Positions 35,198 to 44,329 of a DNA stretch of 64,000 nucleotides are shown here, in pieces. The DNA comes from Streptococcus suis. Its GTDB lineage: Bacteria; Bacillota; Bacilli; Lactobacillales; Streptococcaceae. The translations under genes and the position numbers were made by a program. The DNA is taken from contig NZ_POJD01000142.1 of the NCBI RefSeq assembly GCF_002960445.1, positions 248,001 through 312,000 on the forward strand. The letters are read 5' to 3'. How positions within the stretch are numbered: position 1 is the stretch's first letter; every line of letters starts with the position of its first letter. Below the pieces are notes generated by a model. The model was given only the letters and a program-made list of their open reading frames with translations, was not told the origin of the DNA and did no database searches.

Positions 35198-36151
35198 TTA
35201 CTTAGATTTAATATAGTTAACACCATCAGCTTTTGGTGCGACTGCTTTTCCGAAGAAGGCAGAGAGGGCAACTACTGTGATAAGATATGGTGCGATTTGA
35301 AGATAGACGGTTGGGATATCTTTCAAACCTGGAAGTTGGCTACCTACTACCGCTAAACTTTGTGATAGACCAAAGAAGAGGCTGGCTAACATGGCACCAA
35401 TTGGGTTCCACTTACCAAAGATAACGGCAGCCAAGGCAATGAAACCTGAGCCAACAATTGTTGTTGCTGAGAAGTTAATGTTTACGGATTGGGCACTTAC
35501 TGCACCACCAACACCTCCAAGGAAACCAGCAATCAATACACCGGCGTAACGCATAGCATAAACATTGATACCAAGTGTATCCGCTGCTTGAGGATGCTCA
35601 CCAACTGAACGAAGACGAAGTCCAAACTTAGTTTTATAAAGAATAAACCAAGCAAGGAATGCAGTTGCAATAGCAACATAACCCATCAAACTCGTATTCT
35701 TAAAGAAAATATCTCCAATAACTGGAATATCAGCCAATACTGGGAATGAAAACTTACCGAATGACTGAGTGATGCTGTCAGTTTGTCCCTTGTTATAGAT
35801 AACTTTGACAAGGAAGACACCCAAGGCTGGAGCTAGAAGGTTCAACACTGTACCAGATACGACGTGGTCTGCACGGAAGTTAATGGTAGCCATAGCATGA
35901 ACTGCTGCAAATAGAACTCCAGCTAAACCACCAACTAGAATTGCTAACAAAGGAGTTGCTTTACCAAAGGTTTCAGCAAATTCAATGTTGAAGACAACGC
36001 CAGCAAAGGCACCGATAACCATAATTCCTTCCAAACCAACGTTTACGATACCGCCACGTTCGGAAAATACGCCACCAAGACTGGTAAAAATTAGGGGTGC
36101 TGAGTAGATTAACATCTGCGAAATGAGTAAGGCAAGAATGGAAATATTCAT
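35198..36151 (-). CDS. nupC: Nucleoside ABC importer permease NupC-like
   Basis: This 317-residue permease of the second carbohydrate-uptake (CUT2) type has about 8-10 hydrophobic helices and the family motif GLRLRSVGEHPQAADTLGI facing the ATPase. It forms the import channel for ribonucleosides with NupB. ATG 36151 comes one base after the nupB stop. S. mutans bmpA-nupABC is the characterised counterpart. It ends at a triple terminator. Confidence 0.88.
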   Translation of the reverse strand: MNISILALLISQMLIYSAPLIFTSLGGVFSERGGIVNVGLEGIMVIGAFAGVVFNIEFAETFGKATPLLAILVGGLAGVLFAAVHAMATINFRADHVVSGTVLNLLAPALGVFLVKVIYNKGQTDSITQSFGKFSFPVLADIPVIGDIFFKNTSLMGYVAIATAFLAWFILYKTKFGLRLRSVGEHPQAADTLGINVYAMRYAGVLIAGFLGGVGGAVSAQSVNINFSATTIVGSGFIALAAVIFGKWNPIGAMLASLFFGLSQSLAVVGSQLPGLKDIPTVYLQIAPYLITVVALSAFFGKAVAPKADGVNYIKSK

Positions 36152-36152
36152 C

Positions 36153-37214
36153 TTATTTCGCTCCTTTCGCTTTATTTTTTGCTTTAAGCAATTGCTCAAA
36201 GATAAATTTCACACCGATAAAGAAGATGATAGACGCTGTTACAACGTTTATCAATTCAGGTGGAATTTGGGCACGAACCATACCTGGTGCCCCAACAGAG
36301 AGAACACCAAATAGGAAGGCTGCCAATGGGATACCGAGCGGTGAGTTTGAAGCCAAGAGGGCAACAGACATACCGTTGAAACCAATATCCAAGTTACCAC
36401 TTTGAATGTAGACATTTTGGAAGGTACCTAGACCCTGGATAGCACCAGCAAGACCCGCAAGGGCACCTGAGATAACCATTGAAAGAATGATAGTACGTTT
36501 AGCTGACATACCTGCGTAGTCGGATGCCGTTGGGTTCAAACCAACTGAACGGATTTCAAAACCAAGTGTTGTTTTAGTTAACAAGAACCAGATGACCAAG
36601 ACAGCTATAATTGCAAAGAAGATACCCAAGTTCATCCGTGAATTGTCTGTCAAAGCGCGGAGCCATTCTGTTTGGTAGGAAGCATTGGCTGAAACGTTGA
36701 TGGTCGAATCCGTATTCTTCATCAAATCATCAGCAAATACTTCACGAATGATATAGTTACATGAGTAAAGCAAGATGTAGTTCATCATGATCGTGACGAT
36801 AACTTCACTGGTACCAAGATAGGCACGCAAGATACCTGGAATAGAACCAGCTATACCACCAGCAATCATGGCAATAACTACTGTCGCTAAAATAAGAACT
36901 GGACGGGGCAAATCTGGATTTGACAAGGCAAACCAGCCTGCGAATACCCAGCCCACATAGGCTTGACCAGGCAAACCGACGTTGAAGAAACCAGCACGGC
37001 TAGCCACTGCGAAACCTAAAGCGGTAAAAATCAGTGGTGCCATAGCACGGAAAATTTCACCGATTGATTTTACATTACCAAAAGCTGAATAGAATAGTTC
37101 TTCGTAGCCCCAAATTGGGTCATAACCGAAGACAAGCATGATAATGGCACCTAACAACAGACCAGAAAATACTGCCAAAAATGGAAGGGCCACATTGTGA
37201 TATTTCTTAGGCAT
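36153..37214 (-). CDS. nupB: Nucleoside ABC importer permease NupB-like
   Basis: This 353-residue CUT2-type permease has hydrophobic helices throughout and a cytoplasmic coupling loop LGFEIRSVGLNPTASDYAGM. It ends with a basic tail KAKNKAKGAK. It pairs with NupC. The ATG overlaps the end of nupA by 8 bases, so translation is coupled. Confidence 0.88.
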   Translation of the reverse strand: MPKKYHNVALPFLAVFSGLLLGAIIMLVFGYDPIWGYEELFYSAFGNVKSIGEIFRAMAPLIFTALGFAVASRAGFFNVGLPGQAYVGWVFAGWFALSNPDLPRPVLILATVVIAMIAGGIAGSIPGILRAYLGTSEVIVTIMMNYILLYSCNYIIREVFADDLMKNTDSTINVSANASYQTEWLRALTDNSRMNLGIFFAIIAVLVIWFLLTKTTLGFEIRSVGLNPTASDYAGMSAKRTIILSMVISGALAGLAGAIQGLGTFQNVYIQSGNLDIGFNGMSVALLASNSPLGIPLAAFLFGVLSVGAPGMVRAQIPPELINVVTASIIFFIGVKFIFEQLLKAKNKAKGAK

Positions 37215-38742
37215 GACTTTCTCCCTTCTCTAATTTTCCACCTGCCATCAAGACACCCAACTCCTGCTTATTTGTCGTCGCAGGATCGACGATACCATGG
37301 ATAGTACCGTCATGGATAACAGCAATGCGGTCTGAAACATCCAAAATTTCATCCAATTCAAAGCTGACAACAAGAACTGCCTTGCCCTTGTCACGCTCTG
37401 CAATCAAACGTTTACGAATGTACTCGATAGCGCCAACGTCCAAACCACGAGTTGGTTGGCTAACGATGAGAAGATCTGGGTTACGGTCAATTTCACGGGC
37501 GATAATGGCTTTCTGCTGGTTACCACCTGACAAGGCCTTAGAAGGAACTAACTCACTGGCACCACGCACATCAAACTCTTCCATTAGCTGACGTGCCTTT
37601 TCATTGATAATATTGTAATTCAGAATACCATTCTTAGAGTTGGGCTCTTTATAGTATGTCTGCAAAGCAATATTTTCTGCAACAGACATTTGCAAAACCA
37701 AACCATCACGGTGACGGTCTTCAGGAACGTGGCTGACCTGCATCTCAGTGATTTTACGAGGTGTTTTACCAACAACTTCCTCACCCTTGATGGTAATGGA
37801 ACCTGATTTAACCTTACGCAAACCTGTAATGGCTTGGATAAGCTCACTCTGTCCATTTCCATCGATACCAGCAATACCAACTACTTCTCCAGCTCGAACA
37901 TCAAGATTAAGACCTTTAACTGCCGGAATGCCACGGTTTTCGTTTACTACCAAATCCTTGATAGACAGAATAACTTCCTTAGGATTTGAGGCAATTTTTT
38001 CTGTTTTGAAAGATACAGAACGTCCAACCATCCACTCAGCCAAGTCTTCATTGGTTGCACCCGCGACATCAACTGTTTCAATAGATTTACCACGACGAAT
38101 AACGGTTACACGATCCGCAACGGCACGAATTTCATCCAGTTTGTGAGTAATCAGGATGATGGACTTGCCTTCTTCAATCAATTTCTTCATGATTTTGAGA
38201 AGCTCTGCTATTTCCGCAGGAGTCAAAACAGCCGTTGGCTCGTCAAAAATCAAGAGGTCTGCACCACGATAGAGGGTCTTCAAAATCTCTACGCGCTGTT
38301 GAGCTCCGACAGAAATATCTGCTACTTTAGCTGTCGGATCAACTTCTAGGCCGTAACGCTCGGACAATTCTTTGATTTCAGCAATGGCTTTTTTGAGGTC
38401 AATCACACCTGCCTTGGTTGTTTCTGAACCAAGAATGATATTTTCAGCAACTGTGAAAGCATCAACCAGCATAAAGTGCTGGTGCACCATACCAATACCT
38501 AAATGGGCAGCTTTAGAAGGTGAGTCAATGGATACAACCTCACCGTTAATTGCAATTTCTCCGCTGGTAGGCTCCAAAAGACCTGCCAACATATTCATAA
38601 GAGTTGATTTACCAGCGCCATTTTCACCAAGAAGGGCGTGGATTTCACCTCGTCTGACATGTAAGTTGATGTGGTCATTTGCTACAAATTCACCAAAAAT
38701 CTTGGTAATATTGCGCATTTCAATGACATTATCCCTAGTCAT
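37207..38742 (-). CDS. nupA: Nucleoside ABC importer ATPase NupA-like (duplicated)
   Basis: This 511-residue ATPase has two nucleotide-binding domains in one chain, as in ribose/nucleoside importers. The first has Walker A GENGAGKST and signature ISVGAQQRVEILK. The second has a degenerate Walker A region (GIDGNGQSE) and signature LSGGNQQKAIIARE. The second site probably binds but hydrolyses poorly. The ribosome site gaaggaaga is good. Attenuator-like hairpins separate it from bmpA, which may set lower expression than the lipoprotein. Confidence 0.9.
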   Translation of the reverse strand: MTRDNVIEMRNITKIFGEFVANDHINLHVRRGEIHALLGENGAGKSTLMNMLAGLLEPTSGEIAINGEVVSIDSPSKAAHLGIGMVHQHFMLVDAFTVAENIILGSETTKAGVIDLKKAIAEIKELSERYGLEVDPTAKVADISVGAQQRVEILKTLYRGADLLIFDEPTAVLTPAEIAELLKIMKKLIEEGKSIILITHKLDEIRAVADRVTVIRRGKSIETVDVAGATNEDLAEWMVGRSVSFKTEKIASNPKEVILSIKDLVVNENRGIPAVKGLNLDVRAGEVVGIAGIDGNGQSELIQAITGLRKVKSGSITIKGEEVVGKTPRKITEMQVSHVPEDRHRDGLVLQMSVAENIALQTYYKEPNSKNGILNYNIINEKARQLMEEFDVRGASELVPSKALSGGNQQKAIIAREIDRNPDLLIVSQPTRGLDVGAIEYIRKRLIAERDKGKAVLVVSFELDEILDVSDRIAVIHDGTIHGIVDPATTNKQELGVLMAGGKLEKGESHA

Positions 38743-38775
38743 AATCTTCTTCCTTTCTGACTATCATTTTTGTCA

Positions 38776-38860
38776 GTAAAACCTACCAGCTTCTGATAGG
38801 CTTTACTGAGAAAAATTCTCAGCTCCGAAAAGGGCGACCGATTTCAGCCGCCGCTTCGGA
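38776..38860 (-). terminator. Hairpin cluster between bmpA and nupA
   Basis: Three stems in 85 bases: AAACCTA/TAGGCTTT (38779-38804), CTGAGAA/TTCTCAG (38806-38822) and TCCGAA/TTCGGA closing 38824-38860. Probably a partial terminator or processing site giving more binding lipoprotein than transporter. Confidence 0.5.
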
Positions 38861-38878
38861 AAATTCTAATTCAAAAGA

Positions 38879-39946
38879 TTAGTTTTCTGGAGTTTCTGGA
38901 ACTTCAACCTTACCATCGATGATTGCTTGTTTCGCTTCAGCGATAGCTTTTGAAGCATCTTCTGAAAGGTTGGTTTCAGCCAATTCTACACCTTTATCTT
39001 TCAATGAGAATTGAACTACAGTACCACCAGGGAATTCTCCTGCAACAGCTTTTGTTGCGATATCTTTAACAGCAGTACCAACCTCTTTGATTGTAGAAGC
39101 CAATACGAAGTTAGAAGCTTTACCATCTTTAGATGTGTACTCACCTTCTGCAGATTGGTCACGGTCAACACCGATTACCCAAACTTTATCAGCTTCGTTA
39201 CGAGTTTCGTTTTCAGCTTTTGCAGCAGCAAATACACCGTTACCTGTACCACCTGATGCGTGGAAGATTACATCAGCACCTGCAGCGTATTGAGCAGCAG
39301 CAAGTGTTTGACCCTTAGCAGCATCACCAAATGAGCCAGCGTAGTCAACTGTTACTTTGATAGATGGGTTAACAGATTTAGCACCTGCTACGAAACCAGC
39401 TTCAAAGCGGTCGATTACGACACCTTCCATACCACCGATGAAACCAACGTGGTTAGATTTTGTTGATTTAGCAGCTGCAACACCTGCCAAGTATGATGCT
39501 TGGTGGTCAGCAAAACCAACGCTAACAACGTTGTCAAGGTCTGGTACAACAGAGTCAACGATTACATAATGAGTATCTGTGTTGTTTGGAGCAACTTCAG
39601 CAATTGCAGACTCCAAGGCAAAACCGATACCAAATACAAGGTTGTATCCACCTGAAACAGCTGAATCAAGGTTCGTTACATAGTCAGATTCGCTAGCTGA
39701 TTGGAAGTAGTCATAGCCATTACCTTTTTCAAGACCAGCTTCTTTACCCCAGGCAGTCAAACCTTCCCAAGCTGATTGGTTGAATGAACGGTCATCAACA
39801 CCACCGATATCAGTAACGATCGCAGCTTTTACTGATGACTCAGCAGTTTCGCTACTTGATGAGCTATTTGATGTACGGCTACCGCAGGCAGCAAGAGTAA
39901 GTGCTGCAAGTGATACAACACCCAAACCAACAAGTTTCTTGTTCAT
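38879..39946 (-). CDS. bmpA: BMP-family nucleoside-binding lipoprotein
   Basis: This 355-residue substrate-binding lipoprotein has signal peptide MNKKLVGLGVVSLAALTLAAC with the lipobox LAAC and a Ser-rich linker. It then has a PnrA/Bmp fold starting AAIVTDIGGVDDRSFNQSAW, with GFIGGMEG and VIGVDRDQ binding-site motifs. It captures nucleosides outside the membrane for NupABC. A strong ttaggaggg ribosome site and optimal codons suggest high expression. It follows the nucleoside-salvage genes in one operon. Confidence 0.92.
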   Translation of the reverse strand: MNKKLVGLGVVSLAALTLAACGSRTSNSSSSSETAESSVKAAIVTDIGGVDDRSFNQSAWEGLTAWGKEAGLEKGNGYDYFQSASESDYVTNLDSAVSGGYNLVFGIGFALESAIAEVAPNNTDTHYVIVDSVVPDLDNVVSVGFADHQASYLAGVAAAKSTKSNHVGFIGGMEGVVIDRFEAGFVAGAKSVNPSIKVTVDYAGSFGDAAKGQTLAAAQYAAGADVIFHASGGTGNGVFAAAKAENETRNEADKVWVIGVDRDQSAEGEYTSKDGKASNFVLASTIKEVGTAVKDIATKAVAGEFPGGTVVQFSLKDKGVELAETNLSEDASKAIAEAKQAIIDGKVEVPETPEN

Positions 39947-40027
39947 TTCTGAACCCTCCTAAAAAATTCTTTGGCAACATTTCGTTGCAATGATAAATGG
40001 TTTCAGTCTAACGACTGGCTTACAAAC

Positions 40028-40417
40028 TTAGGTCAAGTCTGTAAAAGAATATGGAAGTAATTCCCCGACTGTCATCTCGACTGTCGATTTATCTTTAGCG
40101 ACCAAGGTCACTTTTAGATCCTGTTCAAAAAATTCTGCCATCACTTGACGACAAGCCCCACAAGGGGAGATTGGCTTTTCTGTTTCACCATAAATGACGA
40201 TTTCAGAAAAATCAAGAACCCCCTCGGAAACAGCCTTAAAGATTGCTGTTCTTTCCGCACAATTGGTAAGACCAAAGCTAGCGTTTTCGATATTTACTCC
40301 TGTAAATATTTGACCATCTTTAGCAACCAAGACTGCACTTACTGGGAAGTGGGAATAGGGAACATAGGCCTGACGGCTATTTTCTACAACCAAATCAATC
40401 AGTTTAGTAGTCGCCAT
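40028..40417 (-). CDS. cdd: Cytidine deaminase
   Basis: This 129-residue tetrameric-type cytidine deaminase converts cytidine and deoxycytidine to uridine forms. Zinc motif: NCAERTAIF (Cys and catalytic Glu) and [10 protein letters not shown] (two Cys). It overlaps deoC by 14 bases and precedes bmpA, so uptake and salvage are co-expressed. Confidence 0.95.
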   Translation of the reverse strand: MATTKLIDLVVENSRQAYVPYSHFPVSAVLVAKDGQIFTGVNIENASFGLTNCAERTAIFKAVSEGVLDFSEIVIYGETEKPISPCGACRQVMAEFFEQDLKVTLVAKDKSTVEMTVGELLPYSFTDLT

Positions 40418-41066
40418 CCGCCTTTTCTCCCTTCATGATTGCAACACCTGATGAAGCACCAATACGAGTTGCACCTGCTTCAATGAAGGCAATTGCATCT
40501 TCATAAGAACGAGCACCACCTGAAGCCTTGACACCCATATCTGGTCCAACCGTTTTTCTCATGAGTGCAACGTCTTCAACAGTTGCACCACCTGTTGAGA
40601 AGCCTGTTGAAGTTTTGACAAAATCTGCACCCGCTTCTTTTGACAATTGGCAAGCTTTTACTTTTTCCTCTTCTGTCAAGAGGCAGGTTTCGATAATCAC
40701 TTTGACCAGCTTATCACCGCTAGCAGCCACTACAGCCTGAATATCTTCTAAGACCAATTCATCGTTTTTAGACTTCAAAGCACCGATATTGATGACCATA
40801 TCAATTTCATCAGCACCGTTTTCAATAGCATCTTTGGTTTCAAAGGCTTTAACAGCTGGTGTGTTTGCACCCAAAGGGAAGCCGATGACGGTACAAACTT
40901 TTACGTCACTATCCTTCAATTCTTGGGCTGCGTAGGCTACCCAAGTTGGATTGACACAGACACTAGCAAAGTCATATTCTTTGGCTTCTGCCAAAATCTG
41001 AGCAACCTGTTCTTTAGTGGTTTCTGGCTTTAAAATGGTATGATCGATATATTTATTAAGTTTCAT
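40404..41066 (-). CDS. deoC: Deoxyribose-phosphate aldolase
   Basis: This 220-residue class I aldolase splits deoxyribose-5-phosphate to acetaldehyde and glyceraldehyde-3-phosphate. Family start [12 protein letters not shown], the Schiff-base Lys in [10 protein letters not shown] and [14 protein letters not shown] are visible. ATG 41066 follows ggagaaag; the longer frame overlaps pdp. It completes degradation of deoxynucleosides with pdp and cdd. Confidence 0.95.
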   Translation of the reverse strand: MKLNKYIDHTILKPETTKEQVAQILAEAKEYDFASVCVNPTWVAYAAQELKDSDVKVCTVIGFPLGANTPAVKAFETKDAIENGADEIDMVINIGALKSKNDELVLEDIQAVVAASGDKLVKVIIETCLLTEEEKVKACQLSKEAGADFVKTSTGFSTGGATVEDVALMRKTVGPDMGVKASGGARSYEDAIAFIEAGATRIGASSGVAIMKGEKADGDY

Positions 41067-41080
41067 ACTTTCTCCGTACA

Positions 41081-42358
41081 TTATGAAATAATCTCGATGA
41101 TTTCTTTCGTTTTTACACTTACTTTATCTATTTTAACATTTTTCTTGAAATTTGTAAGCATATTTTCCGAAATATTTTCATTTGCGTAAATTGTTGCGAT
41201 TTTTTCACCCTCGGCAATCGCTTCTCCGACTTTCTTATGGAAGACAATTCCTGTTTCATAGTCCAAATCGTCTGTCTTAACAGCCCGACCAGCACCAATT
41301 CTCATAGCAAATAGTCCGAATTCCAAAGCAGGAAGTCCAACGATGTAACCATCTTCATCAGAGAGTACGTCAACCTGATTAGAAACTTGAACCGGACGGT
41401 ACAAGTCTTCCAAATCTCCGCCCTGAGCTACAACCATTTCTTCAAATTTCTTGAGGGCTGCTCCGTTTTCAATATGCTGGCAAACTTCTTCAACCGTTTT
41501 TTCAACGTTTGCTAAACTGAGCATGATTTGAGCCAATTCACAGATAAATTCTGTCACATCTGCTCTGCCATTTCCCTGAAGAATTTCCAAGGCTTCCAAA
41601 ATTTCCAAGCGATTACCAATTGAGGTACCTACTGGCTGGGACATATCCGTCAAGACGGCTACTGTCTTGCGACCAACAGCTTTTCCAAGGTCAACCATGG
41701 TTCGTGCCAGAACACGCGCATCTTCGATGTTTTTCATGAAGGCACCTTCGCCAACCGTTACATCGAGAAGAATAGCGTCCGCACCAGCCGCAATCTTTTT
41801 AGACATGACCGAACTTGCAATCAAAGGAATGATATCCACAGTTGCCGTCACATCGCGCAGGGCATAAAGTAATTTATCAGCCTTAACCAGATTGTCCGAT
41901 TGACCGATAACAGCCACACCCGTTTCCTGAACTTGCTTGATAAAGTCTTCTTGACTTATTTCGATTTGGTATCCTTTAATGGATTCCAACTTATCAAGTG
42001 TTCCACCTGTGTGGCCCAGACCTCGACCGCTCATCTTTGCAACAGGAACACCAAAACTTGCCACAAGCGGTGCCAAAATCAAGGTAACCTTATCACCTAC
42101 ACCACCAGTTGAGTGCTTATCAACCTTAACACCTGCAATCGCTGAAAGATCAATTTCCTCACCCGAATGCACCATAGCCATGGTCAAGTCTGAAATCTCT
42201 CTGGTAGACATTCCTTTAAAGTAGATAGCCATAGCCAAGGCTGACATTTGGTAATCAGGTACACTGCCATCCACATAACCATCAATCAACCACTGGATTT
42301 CCTCTGTAGTCAACTCTAAACCATCTCGTTTTTTCTGAATTAAATCAACTGCTCTCAT
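41081..42358 (-). CDS. pdp: Pyrimidine-nucleoside phosphorylase
   Basis: This 425-residue family 3 glycosyltransferase phosphorolyses thymidine/uridine to base and sugar-1-phosphate. Signature [18 protein letters not shown] (about 110-127) and [16 protein letters not shown] are present. ATG overlaps the methyltransferase stop as ATGA, so translation is coupled. Confidence 0.94.
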   Translation of the reverse strand: MRAVDLIQKKRDGLELTTEEIQWLIDGYVDGSVPDYQMSALAMAIYFKGMSTREISDLTMAMVHSGEEIDLSAIAGVKVDKHSTGGVGDKVTLILAPLVASFGVPVAKMSGRGLGHTGGTLDKLESIKGYQIEISQEDFIKQVQETGVAVIGQSDNLVKADKLLYALRDVTATVDIIPLIASSVMSKKIAAGADAILLDVTVGEGAFMKNIEDARVLARTMVDLGKAVGRKTVAVLTDMSQPVGTSIGNRLEILEALEILQGNGRADVTEFICELAQIMLSLANVEKTVEEVCQHIENGAALKKFEEMVVAQGGDLEDLYRPVQVSNQVDVLSDEDGYIVGLPALEFGLFAMRIGAGRAVKTDDLDYETGIVFHKKVGEAIAEGEKIATIYANENISENMLTNFKKNVKIDKVSVKTKEIIEIIS

Positions 42359-42945
42359 TCTTTCACACTTTCAAGGATATAGTATCCCTTATCCTTTTTA
42401 ATAATCTGGCAATTTCCAAACACTTCTTCCATCCGTTTTTTAGCGCTCGGTGCCCCTTGTTTTTTCTGGATAACTATTGTTAAGCTCCCACCGTCAACCA
42501 AGTGTTCCTTGGCACCTGTAATCACTTCATGCACAACTGATTTGCCAGCTCGAATGGGAGGGTTAGAAATCACATAATCAAAACTACCCTCAACTGCTTC
42601 ATAGACATCGGATTGGAAAATCGTCGCAGAAACACCATTTTTCTCAGCATTTTTCTCGGCTAGCTCTAAAGCTCTGCTATTGACATCAATCATGGTAACA
42701 TTTAGGTCATAAACTTTTGCTAAGGTCAATCCCAGAGGTCCGTAGCCACAGCCTACATCCAAGAGAGTTTTTCCCTTCGCTAGTTCTAGGGAATTCAAAA
42801 GCACCTGACTTCCATAATCAACCATTTTCTTACTAAATACACCAGCATCTGTTAAGAAAGTCATAGGAGTATCCAGCAAGCTGACACGGAGTTCATGAAT
42901 ATCATGTGCTGCACTTGGATTCTTTTCATAATACATATTAGACAT
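42355..42945 (-). CDS. Class I SAM methyltransferase, RsmC-like
   Basis: This 196-residue methyltransferase has the SAM loop LLDVGCGYGPLGLTLA (about 59-74) and the base-binding motif VISNPPIRAGK (NPPx), typical of RsmC/YbxB enzymes that methylate guanine N2 in rRNA. It leads the nucleoside operon. A TATAAT ends only 6 bases before ATG 42945, so translation may be leaderless. A second ATG nine bases in is an alternative. Confidence 0.82.
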   Translation of the reverse strand: MSNMYYEKNPSAAHDIHELRVSLLDTPMTFLTDAGVFSKKMVDYGSQVLLNSLELAKGKTLLDVGCGYGPLGLTLAKVYDLNVTMIDVNSRALELAEKNAEKNGVSATIFQSDVYEAVEGSFDYVISNPPIRAGKSVVHEVITGAKEHLVDGGSLTIVIQKKQGAPSAKKRMEEVFGNCQIIKKDKGYYILESVKE

Positions 42946-42951
42946 ACTCCG

Positions 42952-42980
42952 ATTATACCATTTCTTAAAAACGTTTTCAA
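42952..42980 (-). promoter_or_regulatory. Promoter with cre-like site for nucleoside operon
   Basis: TTGAAA (42980-42975), 17-base spacer, TATAAT (42957-42952). TGAAAACGTTTTTA on the minus strand (42979-42966) overlaps the -35 box and fits the CcpA cre consensus with one mismatch, suggesting glucose repression of nucleoside use. Confidence 0.55.
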
Positions 42981-43057
42981 GAGTTTTGCAAGATTGGAAA
43001 ATATGATAAAATGTAAGTATTATGTAAAACGCTTACTTCTATTAGAAAGAGTAAACT

Positions 43058-43978
43058 ATGAAGAATGAATTTTTAAATTTTGAAGAAATCGACCGAAAAA
43101 CCTGGCAACAGCTCCATCGTAAGACCACTATTCCCCTGAGCCAAAAAGAGCTCAATTCAATCAAGAGTTTCAATGACCGTATCCAACTGCATGAAGTATC
43201 TGATATCTATCTACCCCTTATCAACCTTATTCATATTTATCGGAAGGCTCGAAAGGACCTCAATTTCACCAAGAGCCTCTTCCTGCAAAAATCCATCAAA
43301 CCTCAGCCTTTTATTATCGGTGTTTCTGGTAGTGTGGCCGTAGGAAAATCCACCACCAGCCGCCTGCTTCAAATCCTAATCGCCCGTACCTTTAAACACG
43401 CCAAAGTTGAATTGGTCACAACAGATGGATTCCTCTATCCAAATGCCATTCTGGAAGAGCGCCAGATATTGAACAAAAAAGGATTTCCAGAGTCCTATGA
43501 TATGGAAAAATTGATTGATTTCGTGGACAAGATTAAAAACGGCTACGATTGTCAAATCCCTGTCTATTCTCATGAGATTTATGACATCGTACCGGATCAG
43601 CTTCAGGAAATTAAGGCCCCTGACTTTCTGATTGTGGAGGGTATCAATGTGTTTCAAAATCCACAAAACCAACGACTTTATGTCAGTGATTATTTCGACC
43701 TGTCCATTTACGTTGATGCCGATGTGGAACATATTGAAACCTGGTACCTAGAACGTTTCCAAAAATTATTAACTCTGGCAAAGAATGATCCCAACAACTA
43801 CTACCATCGTTTTACTCAGATGACCTATCCAGAAATCATTGCCATTGCCCAAAATACTTGGAAAAATATAAACCTAGCTAATTTGGAAAAGTTCATCGAA
43901 CCTACCCGAAACCGTGCAGACATTATTCTCCATAAGGCTGATAACCATGAGATTGATAAAATTTATCTAAAAAAATAA
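43058..43978 (+). CDS. coaA: Pantothenate kinase type I
   Basis: This 306-residue CoaA phosphorylates pantothenate, the first step of CoA synthesis. The P-loop is [15 protein letters not shown] (about 93-107); [13 protein letters not shown] and [13 protein letters not shown] are also conserved. It faces away from the nucleoside operon, and a hairpin-like GTAAAACGCTTAC lies before its ribosome site. Confidence 0.94.
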   Translation: MKNEFLNFEEIDRKTWQQLHRKTTIPLSQKELNSIKSFNDRIQLHEVSDIYLPLINLIHIYRKARKDLNFTKSLFLQKSIKPQPFIIGVSGSVAVGKSTTSRLLQILIARTFKHAKVELVTTDGFLYPNAILEERQILNKKGFPESYDMEKLIDFVDKIKNGYDCQIPVYSHEIYDIVPDQLQEIKAPDFLIVEGINVFQNPQNQRLYVSDYFDLSIYVDADVEHIETWYLERFQKLLTLAKNDPNNYYHRFTQMTYPEIIAIAQNTWKNINLANLEKFIEPTRNRADIILHKADNHEIDKIYLKK

Positions 43979-43985
43979 ATTTCAC

Positions 43986-44014
43986 TTGTCAAAACCTATC
44001 TTTTCAGATATAAT
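43986..44014 (+). promoter_or_regulatory. rpsT promoter
   Basis: TTGTCA (43986-43991), 17-base spacer, TATAAT (44009-44014). Confidence 0.7.
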
Positions 44015-44051
44015 GGTATAGTTAGTACAAGAAAGGGTGGAGGTGAAACCA

Positions 44052-44285
44052 TTGGCAAACATTAAGTCAGCTATCAAACGCGCTGAATTGAACGTTAAAC
44101 AAAACGAAAAAAACTCAGCACAAAAATCAGCTATGCGTACGGCAATCAAAGCATTTGAAGCTAACCCATCTGAAGAGCTTTTCCGCGCTGCTAGCTCAGC
44201 AATCGATAAAGCAGAAACTAAAGGTTTGATTCACAAAAACAAAGCAAGCCGCGACAAAGCACGTCTTGCATCAAAACTTGCTTAA
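44052..44285 (+). CDS. rpsT: 30S ribosomal protein S20
   Basis: This 77-residue basic protein binds 16S rRNA early in 30S assembly. The family start is [13 protein letters not shown]; the codon before it is TTG 44052, with ggaggtg 7 bases upstream, so the gene uses TTG rather than the ATG fifteen bases further up. TTG or other weak starts are known for rpsT and serve feedback control. The gene ends at a strong terminator (44291-44316). Confidence 0.95.
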   Translation: MANIKSAIKRAELNVKQNEKNSAQKSAMRTAIKAFEANPSEELFRAASSAIDKAETKGLIHKNKASRDKARLASKLA

Positions 44286-44287
44286 TA

Positions 44288-44317
44288 AAAAAAGAAACCT
44301 TCGGGTTTCCTTTTTTT
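44288..44317 (+). terminator. rpsT terminator
   Basis: GAAACC-TTCG-GGTTTC with long A and T flanks: textbook tetraloop terminator that also serves the converging lipoprotein gene. Confidence 0.8.
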
Positions 44318-44329
44318 ATCCTCTCATTC

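Noticed and set aside
39947-40027. Possible purine riboswitch ahead of bmpA
   Set aside because: Only 80 bases with small hairpins (GCAAC-gaaat-GTTGC); no conserved purine-aptamer core is present, and bmpA is inside an operon.
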